From the IMG/VR virus record IMGVR_UViG_3300042691_005578, positions 1 through 59,419 of that record: a stretch of DNA of 59,419 nt; one strand, given 5' to 3'. The notes beneath the pieces were generated by a model. That model ran no database searches. It saw only the letters and a program-made list of their open reading frames with translations, and was not told the DNA's origin. Below are positions 40,601-48,892 of the stretch, one piece after another; the stretch's first letter is position 1, and every line of letters begins with the position of its first letter. This DNA is from a virus. The position numbers and the translations under genes were made by a program.

Positions 40601-43600
40601 TACCATCAAAATTAGCAGAAATATCAGGAAGAACAGAAGTGTCTGTCCAGTTATCAACAGGAGGATCCAGTTCTATTTCACCGATATATGTAAATAGTAG
40701 GTCGCCCGTGCAATTACGGAACTTAGATGCTTGTAATTGAGACATCATCGTAAATTCTGTATACGGTAGTGTCAGTAGATCGCCGGTTTTTGTAATATTG
40801 GTAGAGTTTGCTGAATCATATTGCAGGTCCACATTTTCCATGAAGAAGAATGGACGCATTTCTTTTGCGTTCGGATCAATAGCAATATGGTATTCATTAC
40901 TTAAAACATTGCCGACATTATGCCCGGTGAATGCATCTACAAGAATACCGTTCTTAAAGCGATCTAGGCCGTTGGTATCAGTAATACTCAAATCACTGGC
41001 AGATTTTTCTAGTAGATTTAGCGAAGTGTAGTATTCCAGTCGATTCAGTCGTTGTTCTAGCTGACCAATATCGCGCATTGTATAACGACGATTATCAATC
41101 GTCTTATACTTAACCCCATAATCCGGTCTACCCACAGATTTAGCAACGTTGGGTGCCAGAGAAGGATACGGCGGAATATCTACAACCGCGATAGATAAAG
41201 AATTCTCCGGTTCTACTGGTTCAAGTGGACTTAAAGAAGATACACCATATACAGAGGAAAATACACCCTCGTCGTCCATAACAATTCTATCTTTACGTCC
41301 CAGATAATACTCAATGTCCGTAGTAAATTGTTCTGTTGGGAAAGGTGTTATAATAGCCGCGCCAGTAGGACCACTAGGTGAAGAACCTACTGCAGGATTA
41401 ACTGTCGCTGAGCCAGGGCTTGTCGTGAATGTAATAGTATCATCCCAGCGAGGACGAAAATCTAGTGTGTCGCGAAGATCATATGTGACCCCGGAAGTTG
41501 TAGAGGTATAAATTGGAATTTGTTCTGTGCGAATTTTGCCCGCCGGTGTAGTTTCGTCATCTACCTGATATGAATCAACGGTGTAGAAGTTGTATACAGT
41601 AGATGGAGAACCACCATGAGTAAAATAGTCAAATGTCACAACCAACTTTTTGTCTGTTAGCGTAAGACTTGCACCTGGTTTTTTAACAATTCTGGCGTTC
41701 GCATAGAAGCCGTCTCGTTGACCATTATCAAAGTTGAACAACGAAGTCACATCTGTTCCGCTTGCCTGAATATCTGCCGCGGCATCATCGAACTCACCGA
41801 TCTTGACCGTGCGAAGTTTGTAACCATCAGACGCACCTAAATTATATGTACCTGTGGTGTTGCCACTATCTTCTGTGTCCAGAACAACAACTGCACTTTC
41901 TTTAAGTTCCTTGGTTACTTTATTTGCACCTGCAACTTGCACCTTACAGTGAACGCGAATGTTTGTGGCCGCGTTGATTGTTCCTGGGAAAGTTATTGTA
42001 ATCTGTGTTCCGGTATTAGTTACAGTTACACTAGCAGTAGATTGTAGATTTAATACTGAACCAATTTCATATGCCACATTATTAATAGTGCAAGCGGCCT
42101 TGGTAGTAATTAAGATATTATCTAGAATTTCTGTGTTAGTCAGTGTTCCAACAGTAAACGGAAAACTCTCAGGTGAACTTACCGAGAATGTAATAGTGTT
42201 GCTGCCATCAATAGTGTCATCAAATTGTTTGCTATAGACAAAACTATTGTCAACAGAAACAGGATTTGTAGTCTTCAATGCTCTAGCAGGAAACTTGAAA
42301 AGAAGGCTGTTGAACTTACTCTCGTATAGGTATGCTTTGCTATCCACGAGAACAACATTCGCATGACCATCGGCAGTGGTATCATAGTAAACGCCCTTAA
42401 CATCTTCAAAGTTAAATGAAGATGTCATTTGAATGTCGTAGAGATACATGCGGAATTGCGTATTATATGCACCTGGTGTGCCAGTCTCGTGAGCAATATG
42501 GCGGACTCTAGCTGTACCGATTTGTGATCCTGGTGCGCCTGTAGCAGATTGTGCTCCGTTAGTTGCCGAAGATGGCAGGGAAGCGCCAGTGCCTATAGCA
42601 TTTGCCGCAGCACTGCGGAGTGAAACAGTATCACCCGCTGCAATATCCCAGTTACCGCAGAAGTTGTCAACTAAAATGTAGTTACCAAATGCAGTAGAAA
42701 TAGGAACTTCATTTACAACCTTAGTTGTATTTCCTTTTGGAACAACTATATATTCTGTTTGTCTGGTTTCGTATGCATAACCGCGAACATATGCTTTACC
42801 TGCTTCGATACCAATTGCTAAAAGTGTCTCATCACCACCGGCTGCGGGGGTTGTCGCATTATATGGTATTAGACCGCTATTGGTTCCGGTGTCGAGGTGT
42901 TCCTTGATTAAAATAGGAAACGCTTTTACGGTATAGTTACCAGATTCATCGAAAGTGCGCTTTGCAAGATTGCGACCAAGGTCGGCATAAATGCGGTCTT
43001 CGCTCATAACATTTTGTAACTGACCAGCAACAACTGTTATATACTCAGAGAACTCGTCACCTGGCGTGGCATCAAGCGCATATTTAACCAGAGATGCGGT
43101 CGTCACATATCTGTCGGCACCTGGCGCGGCATAGTTGAATGTACCTTGTGCGGGATCCAAAAGATCGGGGTCAGTTTCATGTGTGACGATACTTTCTACA
43201 ACCTCAAAACCAATTCTAAAATAGGGATCTGCATTATATTTTAGTAGTTCGAGAGTAGTTTTAGTAAAAGGAAGAAACTTACCATCTAGAAAAATAATAC
43301 CATCATCTAGAGTTACAAATGACCCTCTACCATAATAATAATTGCCTTCCTCAAAAGAATCATCTACTACAAAAGTATCAGTAACTTGAGCGGCGGTTTC
43401 AGATTCTATTACACGGATTGTTTCACCGGGAGAAAAGTGAACTGCGTCTGTGGATCCATCACCCGTAAGATATCTTAAATAAAGTGTGTTAAGATCGGGC
43501 GAGTCCTCTTCCGAACCGCCGCTCACATAAATAATTTCTGCTTGTATCGAAGATGTTAAGCCAATTACTTTAGCACCGACATAATCCTCAATATCTTGAA

Positions 43601-43865
43601 TCAAAAATCCAGAAGCATCTTCATCTAGAACTTTAACGAAATCCCGAGCGGTGTCAAGTTTGAACTCACACCCAGCAACTACCGACCCATTTTTAAAAAC
43701 ATGGTTGCCGAATTTTCCAACCTGATCCTGAAGAATGGATTGAAGTTGTGTTAATTCTCTTGCCTGAACAGCATAACCCGGCTTGAACAGAATTCTATTA
43801 TAATTGTTTGCAATCGCATCCGCAGCATCATCATAATACGGGGATACATTTAAGTCCAAGGCCAT
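37650..43865 (-). CDS. giant DUF4815-like baseplate/virion structural protein
   Basis: At 2,071 residues this is the largest gene here. The N-terminus (MALDLNVSPYYDDAADAIAN, then LFKPGYAVQARELTQLQSIL) and the following 1,000 residues match the DUF4815 structural family of marine T4-like phages. At about residues 1325-1384 an Asn/Thr/Val-rich trimeric coiled-coil pattern (VTNVTNNITEITNVTQ) is followed by a Pro-rich linker (APDPAPPVQPPPVVQPDPP). A second region starts NLDPIAQTFMVSDVPFGCYV. GTGY beta modules occur near residues 1620-1780. It lies beside gene 8, so a place in the baseplate periphery is likely, possibly holding fibres. The ribosome site is weak (AGAAAG). Confidence 0.85.
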   Translation of the reverse strand: MALDLNVSPYYDDAADAIANNYNRILFKPGYAVQARELTQLQSILQDQVGKFGNHVFKNGSVVAGCEFKLDTARDFVKVLDEDASGFLIQDIEDYVGAKVIGLTSSIQAEIIYVSGGSEEDSPDLNTLYLRYLTGDGSTDAVHFSPGETIRVIESETAAQVTDTFVVDDSFEEGNYYYGRGSFVTLDDGIIFLDGKFLPFTKTTLELLKYNADPYFRIGFEVVESIVTHETDPDLLDPAQGTFNYAAPGADRYVTTASLVKYALDATPGDEFSEYITVVAGQLQNVMSEDRIYADLGRNLAKRTFDESGNYTVKAFPILIKEHLDTGTNSGLIPYNATTPAAGGDETLLAIGIEAGKAYVRGYAYETRQTEYIVVPKGNTTKVVNEVPISTAFGNYILVDNFCGNWDIAAGDTVSLRSAAANAIGTGASLPSSATNGAQSATGAPGSQIGTARVRHIAHETGTPGAYNTQFRMYLYDIQMTSSFNFEDVKGVYYDTTADGHANVVLVDSKAYLYESKFNSLLFKFPARALKTTNPVSVDNSFVYSKQFDDTIDGSNTITFSVSSPESFPFTVGTLTNTEILDNILITTKAACTINNVAYEIGSVLNLQSTASVTVTNTGTQITITFPGTINAATNIRVHCKVQVAGANKVTKELKESAVVVLDTEDSGNTTGTYNLGASDGYKLRTVKIGEFDDAAADIQASGTDVTSLFNFDNGQRDGFYANARIVKKPGASLTLTDKKLVVTFDYFTHGGSPSTVYNFYTVDSYQVDDETTPAGKIRTEQIPIYTSTTSGVTYDLRDTLDFRPRWDDTITFTTSPGSATVNPAVGSSPSGPTGAAIITPFPTEQFTTDIEYYLGRKDRIVMDDEGVFSSVYGVSSLSPLEPVEPENSLSIAVVDIPPYPSLAPNVAKSVGRPDYGVKYKTIDNRRYTMRDIGQLEQRLNRLEYYTSLNLLEKSASDLSITDTNGLDRFKNGILVDAFTGHNVGNVLSNEYHIAIDPNAKEMRPFFFMENVDLQYDSANSTNITKTGDLLTLPYTEFTMMSQLQASKFRNCTGDLLFTYIGEIELDPPVDNWTDTSVLPDISANFDGNYDAWETLADAWGTQWEDWQDTGTGRVTTNTQTAAGNTAIRGDTLFQEDIAIVTTTTEQRQTRQGVQLTVTPETQTQRIGPRVTNTSIVPFMRSIIVTFKATRMKPLTRVYPFFDGATVEAHCRPLSGIVSGTTNSVQNSSLAGSYGAPLITNAAGECFGQFRIPAGTFRVGEKLFRLTDDSKNRLKFITTAASMTFSANGLSQSVQDTVISTRVANLATSNLSDSRSVSDSNTTTNRLGERAVGVVQTTVVNNTFTTINNTTNVTEVTQVTQNINNTSVTNVTNNITEITNVTQVTAPDPAPPVQPPPVVQPDPPVVPDPPMFDDQPRPTGRGRPNLDPIAQTFMVSDVPFGCYVTSIDTYFKKKSTTNPITMQLREVVNGYPGDRVIPFGEVTLSPGQVNIDAENGATSTKFTFPSPVFLQNNTEYCFVLLPAGNDPNYEIWVSELGENQLNTTTRISEQPNIGVLFTSANNRTWTAYQAEDIKFSLQRANFAIGTTGTVALNTHDIDYAKFDSFSSSEFSPGDKIHGFSFNIINAGTGYGSALVATVAVSGTAGQFTCGASKLVVGDLVTITGTLGGTATISGYATGTVYKVSAVTGSVGAVTGFTLTTQAGAAIATTAGTLTGLTYTVATVVSRTLSGGGATTNATVAVTVTGGAVTNVAVTNPGAGYTSNPTLTMTGGSNANIGVTLNSGFAHTYDTLYNVAKIYVESGNFTVNDRVGNGSSHALIAELEDKVLNALGANLAYMDHTPCQLIFSYSATTNTGSETRASTSYENFVPDKTTELTIDAAIRSYSNEQNDLDGDKSFKIQLGMSSQTSTVSPVIDLRKCSMIVIANDVNNDATDEDIGIGEARSKYVSRQVVLDDGQEAEDLRVYLSQYVPNGTDVKVYGRFLHQSDPASFEEKDWIELTTTPPTVTSSSFVEYTYDIPSTELNGDGVLEYTTDGVTYTGYKTFAVKVVLLSNQTSVVPKCRELRAIALQV

Positions 43866-43879
43866 ATGTAACTTCTTTC

Positions 43880-45439
43880 TTAAAAGTTAATAACTGTTCT
43901 AATATTTTCTACTTGATCTGCTTGTCTATTAATAGGCAGACGATTTTCTATATAAAGAATTTCGCCTGTAGTATTAATAACATCCGGACTAGTTAGACTA
44001 TTTATAGTCAATGCAGTAACGCTCGTTCTATTATTTGTCAAAACAGAATCTACTGTGATAACTGGAATTACGGGAAGAAGGTATACTTGATCTGTAGCTT
44101 CTTTAATCTGAGCAACAATAAATCTACCGCCATTGTCTGTCGAAATGGAATCATCATTTGAATAAACGGTAGTATCATCAACTGTAATTACATAACAGGT
44201 AGTGCCAGTGTCTGCCATAAAATTGGCCAGTCCATCGTCTAGTGGATTTTTAACAATACCAAGTTGACGAAAATCGTTGTTGTAAAAGTAATCCGATGTA
44301 TCGTTAGTTAAATTAACTGAAAGACACACTGTTTTAGCATATAGTTCTTTTACTGGATTTGCGCCGTGGCCATAATACGGCGAAACGGTAGCTGTTGCTG
44401 TTGCGCCAGAACCGAAACCAAGAATATTACTAAATGATATCTCGGCAAAAGTATATCCTGTACCAGGGTTAGTAATATCAACACGTTCAATTCTACCCAA
44501 ATCATCTACAAATGCCACTGCTTCTGCGCCAGATCCATCACCGGATATGGTAACAAGAACGTCTCCTGAAGAATAATTCTGTCCAAGTTGTAGTAAATTA
44601 ATTCTATCTACAGTGCCTGGAACTGCCGCAGCCTCGATGTTTTCTTGGTCTAAAGAAACTGGCTCATTACCTAAGGATACTTCTGCGGCGGCGCCAGCAC
44701 CCGTTTCATTATCTACAATTTCAATATATGCAAACGAATAGCCTCTGCCCTGATTAGTAATGGTAATATCTGTAATTGCACCTGCGGTAACTACCGGAAC
44801 CGCTGTAGCTCCTACACCGTCACCCTGAATAAGAACTGTCGGTAAATCTCCTGAGACGTATCCTGAGCCGCCAGAAGTTACGGTGATATCATCAATTTCG
44901 CCATTGATGTCGAATAACGGAACACCTACTCCTGCCATCTTACGAACTGGAATAAAATCGGGAGTAAGAAACTTTAATTCATCTGACGCTTCTACCTTAA
45001 ACATGTATTTCCATACATAACCATCTGAAAGTATGAATGCATTAGTAACATCTGTGCTGTTGGGTTTATTAAAACTTGGCGCACCATCGTTATTGTTCAA
45101 ACATTTGTATACACGCATATCATCTGTCAGGACATAGAAGTTCTTTGTTGACAAATCATCAACGTCATCGTAATGATCATAAATGGTACCAGCCACCCAA
45201 TTGATACGACGAATCATCATAACAGCATCCGAGGCTTGGACACGTTTAACAAACATCATATTTCTATGTGTTTGACTGTTATAAGACTCGGTATCGAGTG
45301 GGGTTTCTGGTGTGCCGACAACTGGCCATTCTGTGGTTTTACCCACAAAGAAATAAAAGAAGTCGTTCTCGTTAGCTACGTCACGATAGAAACTTCTTGC
45401 TAGTTCATTTCTAGCCAATGTTCTTAGCAATAGAGCCAC
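43880..45439 (-). CDS. 8: baseplate wedge protein gp8
   Basis: A 519-residue protein with the gp8 core (T4: 334). Landmarks are FFYFFVGKTTEWP, FVKRVQASDAVMMIRRINW and SDGYVWKYMFKVEASDELKF. Residues about 181-352 are inserted repeats with GxGY turns (TSGGSGYVSGDLPTVLIQGDGVGATA, NQGRGY, NPGTGY), which account for the extra length. It forms part of the wedge with gp6, gp7 and gp10-type proteins. The start is GTG at 45439 with AGGTAA 8 bases upstream; no ATG lies close. Confidence 0.85.
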   Translation of the reverse strand: MALLLRTLARNELARSFYRDVANENDFFYFFVGKTTEWPVVGTPETPLDTESYNSQTHRNMMFVKRVQASDAVMMIRRINWVAGTIYDHYDDVDDLSTKNFYVLTDDMRVYKCLNNNDGAPSFNKPNSTDVTNAFILSDGYVWKYMFKVEASDELKFLTPDFIPVRKMAGVGVPLFDINGEIDDITVTSGGSGYVSGDLPTVLIQGDGVGATAVPVVTAGAITDITITNQGRGYSFAYIEIVDNETGAGAAAEVSLGNEPVSLDQENIEAAAVPGTVDRINLLQLGQNYSSGDVLVTISGDGSGAEAVAFVDDLGRIERVDITNPGTGYTFAEISFSNILGFGSGATATATVSPYYGHGANPVKELYAKTVCLSVNLTNDTSDYFYNNDFRQLGIVKNPLDDGLANFMADTGTTCYVITVDDTTVYSNDDSISTDNGGRFIVAQIKEATDQVYLLPVIPVITVDSVLTNNRTSVTALTINSLTSPDVINTTGEILYIENRLPINRQADQVENIRTVINF

Positions 45440-45452
45440 AGTTTATTACCTA

Positions 45453-45896
45453 TTATTCTACAGTGACAGTCCAAGTGATTGTCATCGAGTCACCTGCAGC
45501 CTTGTTGATAACTGCAAACTCGGTACGGCAAAGCATTGTGCCCGCCGATGAAGCGTTGAAAATGCCTGCTTCTGTAACAGCACCCGTGCCGGTACCAGCT
45601 GGGAACGCAGCAACATATTCTACGGAGTTGCTTGTAACTGTAGTAGAAAATAGCGTGACGCGCGCCAGTTGTGTTTGTAGGGCAGTATCACCGGCAGCAG
45701 GATCAGTTGTACCCGAGCCGATTGCCATGTGAGACATTGCTGTTGCAGTGGCGTCCTTCATGCGCGATGCGATGTAGTCTAGGCCTGCATCAACAACGAG
45801 GTTGGTTACATTAAGTTCTTGCTTAAGGTTGCCTGTATTGTCATTGACAACGATAGACAGCTTACCTGTAGCTGAAAGAAAATCCTTATTTCTCAT
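45453..45896 (-). CDS. small beta-structured fibre/baseplate protein
   Basis: A 147-residue protein. LSIVVNDNTGNLKQELNVTNLV, MSHMAIGSGTTDPAAGDTAL, then VTEAGIFNASSAGTMLCRTEF and SMTITWTVTVE match a small tail protein family common in diverse phages, often beside fibre genes. The fold is beta-rich, with no membrane segment. A GAAGGT site precedes the ATG. A TATAAATA at 46000-46007, within the end of gene 7 and 104 bases upstream, might provide a separate transcript. Exact role unknown. Confidence 0.75.
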   Translation of the reverse strand: MRNKDFLSATGKLSIVVNDNTGNLKQELNVTNLVVDAGLDYIASRMKDATATAMSHMAIGSGTTDPAAGDTALQTQLARVTLFSTTVTSNSVEYVAAFPAGTGTGAVTEAGIFNASSAGTMLCRTEFAVINKAAGDSMTITWTVTVE

Positions 45897-45919
45897 GAGT
45901 ATTATACCTTCTTCTTGTG

Positions 45920-48889
45920 TTAAATAGAATTGTTACTTCCAACGTAATCGCCTGCTTCATAAGCGCCAGAAGTGTAATCGTATGACCAGTATTCTTGTAT
46001 ATTTATATTGCCAATTTCACTTGCGGTAGAAATTTCTACTAGATTTTTACTGATACTAGAGTGCGTATCTTCCATGGTGTGAAGCGTAGACTGTGCAGCC
46101 TTGCCGGGTTCAATAATTTCGATGTTCTCATTGACACCATTTGGTAAACTATCGCTGGGTGCTTTATTTACCAATAGTGAATTATTATCCGAGACAGAAA
46201 CACCATCGATTAATGTTTTTGTAAACGAAGTTTCTAAAACATCCGTGACTGTAGGTTCATCATTTGGTATAGGTTGTGTGGAATAAATTGAGTTGATAGT
46301 TTCGGTTGCAATTACGGTTTCATTAATTAACTTAGTAATTACCATATATGGTATACTATCACCCGATGCAACTGTTTCTGTTAGACCTTTACCCGCTTGG
46401 ATGGATGCGGTATCAGAAGAAGTAACAATATCATCACCAGATATATGCTCAAAAGTAGTTCCTCCAATTGAAACATAATAACCAAATGGCATTGTAGCAC
46501 CAGAAATAATAGTAATAGCACCTTCGTTATCGATACTAATAGTCATAGTATAAAGACCACCATCTTTAGTTATATCAAAGGTGGTGCCATAAAACGCACT
46601 GGCGTTATCAAACGGAGTAACATAAGAAAATGATACGTTCTTACCGACATGAGATACATGTTGCTCCTCGGCAAGATATGTATCATTAAGTGTCTTTCTA
46701 AACACCACTGCAATATCATAATCTACACCGAGAGTTTCAACTGCATGAAGATTTTCAATTGGGAATTCGTAGAAGTGAATTGGTTGACGAGCAACTTCAA
46801 ATGACACACCCAATTCTAGGGTGCTTCTAATTAATAGTTCACTGAATACGGCCATACCTGCTGGGTGCACAGTGTTTTTCACCATTGTCATCCAGTTAAC
46901 AGACGGCACAGTGGAACGAAGAACATACGAATAATTTTGATAATAGTAATTGTCTTGAAGTTTATTAACATCCGACAACATACCTTGACGATTCTGGAAT
47001 CCTTCTTGTATCGAAGTTATTGCTCCAGTAGTGAAGCTAAGAACACAATTTGATCCAGATGTCGATGTTATCGTAGTTGTAAAGTTCTCTGCTTCAAATC
47101 CACTGCCACTTGATAAGATTCTTACCTTCGTGGGTTTCCCCTGAGCATCAACGCTATCAATAATAATGCTGGCTCTATTATCAATTCCAAACTGGACATA
47201 ATCGCCAGCAAAATAATTTAGAGCCGTATCTGGGAAACTGAATACATATTGTCCAGTCGATCCACTTTCAAAAATTGAGTATACTTCACCTTGTAAGAAG
47301 CCGTAATTCGGTGTACCAGAAATGCTAACAATATCTACAATGTCTGTAATGCTACGAGTAAGATAACCATACTTATCTGTAAACTCATCAATATAAACAA
47401 ACGACCGTATGGTATCGGTACTAAACGATACGATAGTGGATTCTTCTGTGTATCCAGTTCCTTCAGTTAACATCGAAACATATTCGATACCACCGGTGCC
47501 ATTTAGATACGCTTGCGCTGTTGCTCCAGTAGCTCCAATATCGGAAATGAATGTAACGACTGGAATTGCATTGTAGCCACTACCAGCTGCATCCATGGCA
47601 TCGATGAAACGCTGTTCGTCGCCAGTACCTGCAGAGGTAAAATTGATAAAGTATTCTTCAGATAACACATGAAAATTACCGACGCCCGCCGAGGTAAGAT
47701 TCAATTCATTATATGTAGTAATAGTTACATAATCACCAGCAAAATAAGTGTCATCTAAACAATATCTTGGATCACTATCGAATAGAGATTCCGCAAGTTT
47801 GATTGTATTGTTATCAATTTTAATAACATAATACACACCGGAATCATCCAGCCCGCCAATTTCGGTAGAATCTGCCTTATATACCACCAGATCACCGGTA
47901 TTATAACCATGTGCCGCTATCGTTATAGTATTAGTTGAAATGTTTACATTAGCACTTCTAACAAAAGTCTTGATAGGAGCTTGTTGCAACGCAATTTTGT
48001 CACGATACAATCGAAAATATCTATTATCAATTACTTTAACAAAATATTGTCTGTATGGAATTAATCCGCCAATTGCCGAGCCTTCCATAGGATCATAGAT
48101 AACACAATCACCAGTTGTGAACCCATGGTCTGGAATATAAAATCTGGCATATATGTCAAAGTTTTCAGTCGGATCAAAAACTCTAGAAGAAACTGCCGGG
48201 TCACCAGTAATGGCCTTTATTTCACCATCAACAACAAGGGGCCCGGCACTTGCGCCTGCACCGGGAAGAATGATTACATCATTTTCTTCTTGCTTAACAT
48301 AAAGTTCATATGTTGGAACAGTAGAGTATGCTAGTCTCGTTACTTCATCAACTGTAATATTGTATGTCTCAAACGTAGAAACGCTACCAATATCAATGTG
48401 TGAGTAAATCTTGGCCCTTTTACCCTTTAAATCAAACGGGTCCAATAAGATAGTATCGTCTGTTGTGATACGCATCTTTTCGCGATTTACCCATATACCA
48501 TCAGATGGTTTTAATACAAACTTTGATGGATATATAATCTCAACATGTTCGTTAAAGAAAGTTCTAAAAATGAATAGAATACTTTCTTCTGACCCCTTTG
48601 CTTCATAAAACTCTCTAATGAATTTTATAAGGCGACGATCCGTAATAAGCGAATCTTTAGGAAACATCTGTAGATATTGTTCACGAAACGAGGGAATAAA
48701 GGTTTCAAGTGTATTATTGATATCGGAAAACGAGCTGGCATTCAATAGAACATTATTCACCTCTCCATCCTGATCTAGAAACTCATAGTATTTTTCTAGA
48801 AAAAGAACGAATTGCGGGAATTCGGCTCTGATATAATCTGGAACTTGATTTGCAATCAAATATGCCAGAGAATTTTTGAAATCCGACAT
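45920..48889 (-). CDS. 7: baseplate wedge initiator gp7-like
   Basis: A 989-residue protein (T4 gp7: 1,032). The first 125 residues, with FPQFVLFLEKYYEFLDQDGEV and RRLIKFIREFYEAKGSEESILFIFRTFFNEHVEI, resemble the C-terminal region of T4 gp7, where FFESRSYDFYSTKGIEASYKFLFKVLYNEEVEI occurs. Beta-rich segments with GxGY turns follow (SGYNAIPVVTF, GTGYTEEST). The HPAGMAVFSELLI segment recalls the FVHPVGFGF of T4. The domain order differs from T4, so this is a rearranged gp7. It is flanked by genes 6 and 8 in the T4 order. Confidence 0.8.
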   Translation of the reverse strand: MSDFKNSLAYLIANQVPDYIRAEFPQFVLFLEKYYEFLDQDGEVNNVLLNASSFSDINNTLETFIPSFREQYLQMFPKDSLITDRRLIKFIREFYEAKGSEESILFIFRTFFNEHVEIIYPSKFVLKPSDGIWVNREKMRITTDDTILLDPFDLKGKRAKIYSHIDIGSVSTFETYNITVDEVTRLAYSTVPTYELYVKQEENDVIILPGAGASAGPLVVDGEIKAITGDPAVSSRVFDPTENFDIYARFYIPDHGFTTGDCVIYDPMEGSAIGGLIPYRQYFVKVIDNRYFRLYRDKIALQQAPIKTFVRSANVNISTNTITIAAHGYNTGDLVVYKADSTEIGGLDDSGVYYVIKIDNNTIKLAESLFDSDPRYCLDDTYFAGDYVTITTYNELNLTSAGVGNFHVLSEEYFINFTSAGTGDEQRFIDAMDAAGSGYNAIPVVTFISDIGATGATAQAYLNGTGGIEYVSMLTEGTGYTEESTIVSFSTDTIRSFVYIDEFTDKYGYLTRSITDIVDIVSISGTPNYGFLQGEVYSIFESGSTGQYVFSFPDTALNYFAGDYVQFGIDNRASIIIDSVDAQGKPTKVRILSSGSGFEAENFTTTITSTSGSNCVLSFTTGAITSIQEGFQNRQGMLSDVNKLQDNYYYQNYSYVLRSTVPSVNWMTMVKNTVHPAGMAVFSELLIRSTLELGVSFEVARQPIHFYEFPIENLHAVETLGVDYDIAVVFRKTLNDTYLAEEQHVSHVGKNVSFSYVTPFDNASAFYGTTFDITKDGGLYTMTISIDNEGAITIISGATMPFGYYVSIGGTTFEHISGDDIVTSSDTASIQAGKGLTETVASGDSIPYMVITKLINETVIATETINSIYSTQPIPNDEPTVTDVLETSFTKTLIDGVSVSDNNSLLVNKAPSDSLPNGVNENIEIIEPGKAAQSTLHTMEDTHSSISKNLVEISTASEIGNINIQEYWSYDYTSGAYEAGDYVGSNNSI

Positions 48890-48892
48890 GTA

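Noticed and set aside
46000-46007. Exact TATAAATA near the end of gene 7
   Set aside because: It could serve the small beta-protein gene 104 bases downstream, but the distance is larger than for the other late boxes, so it is not listed as a promoter.
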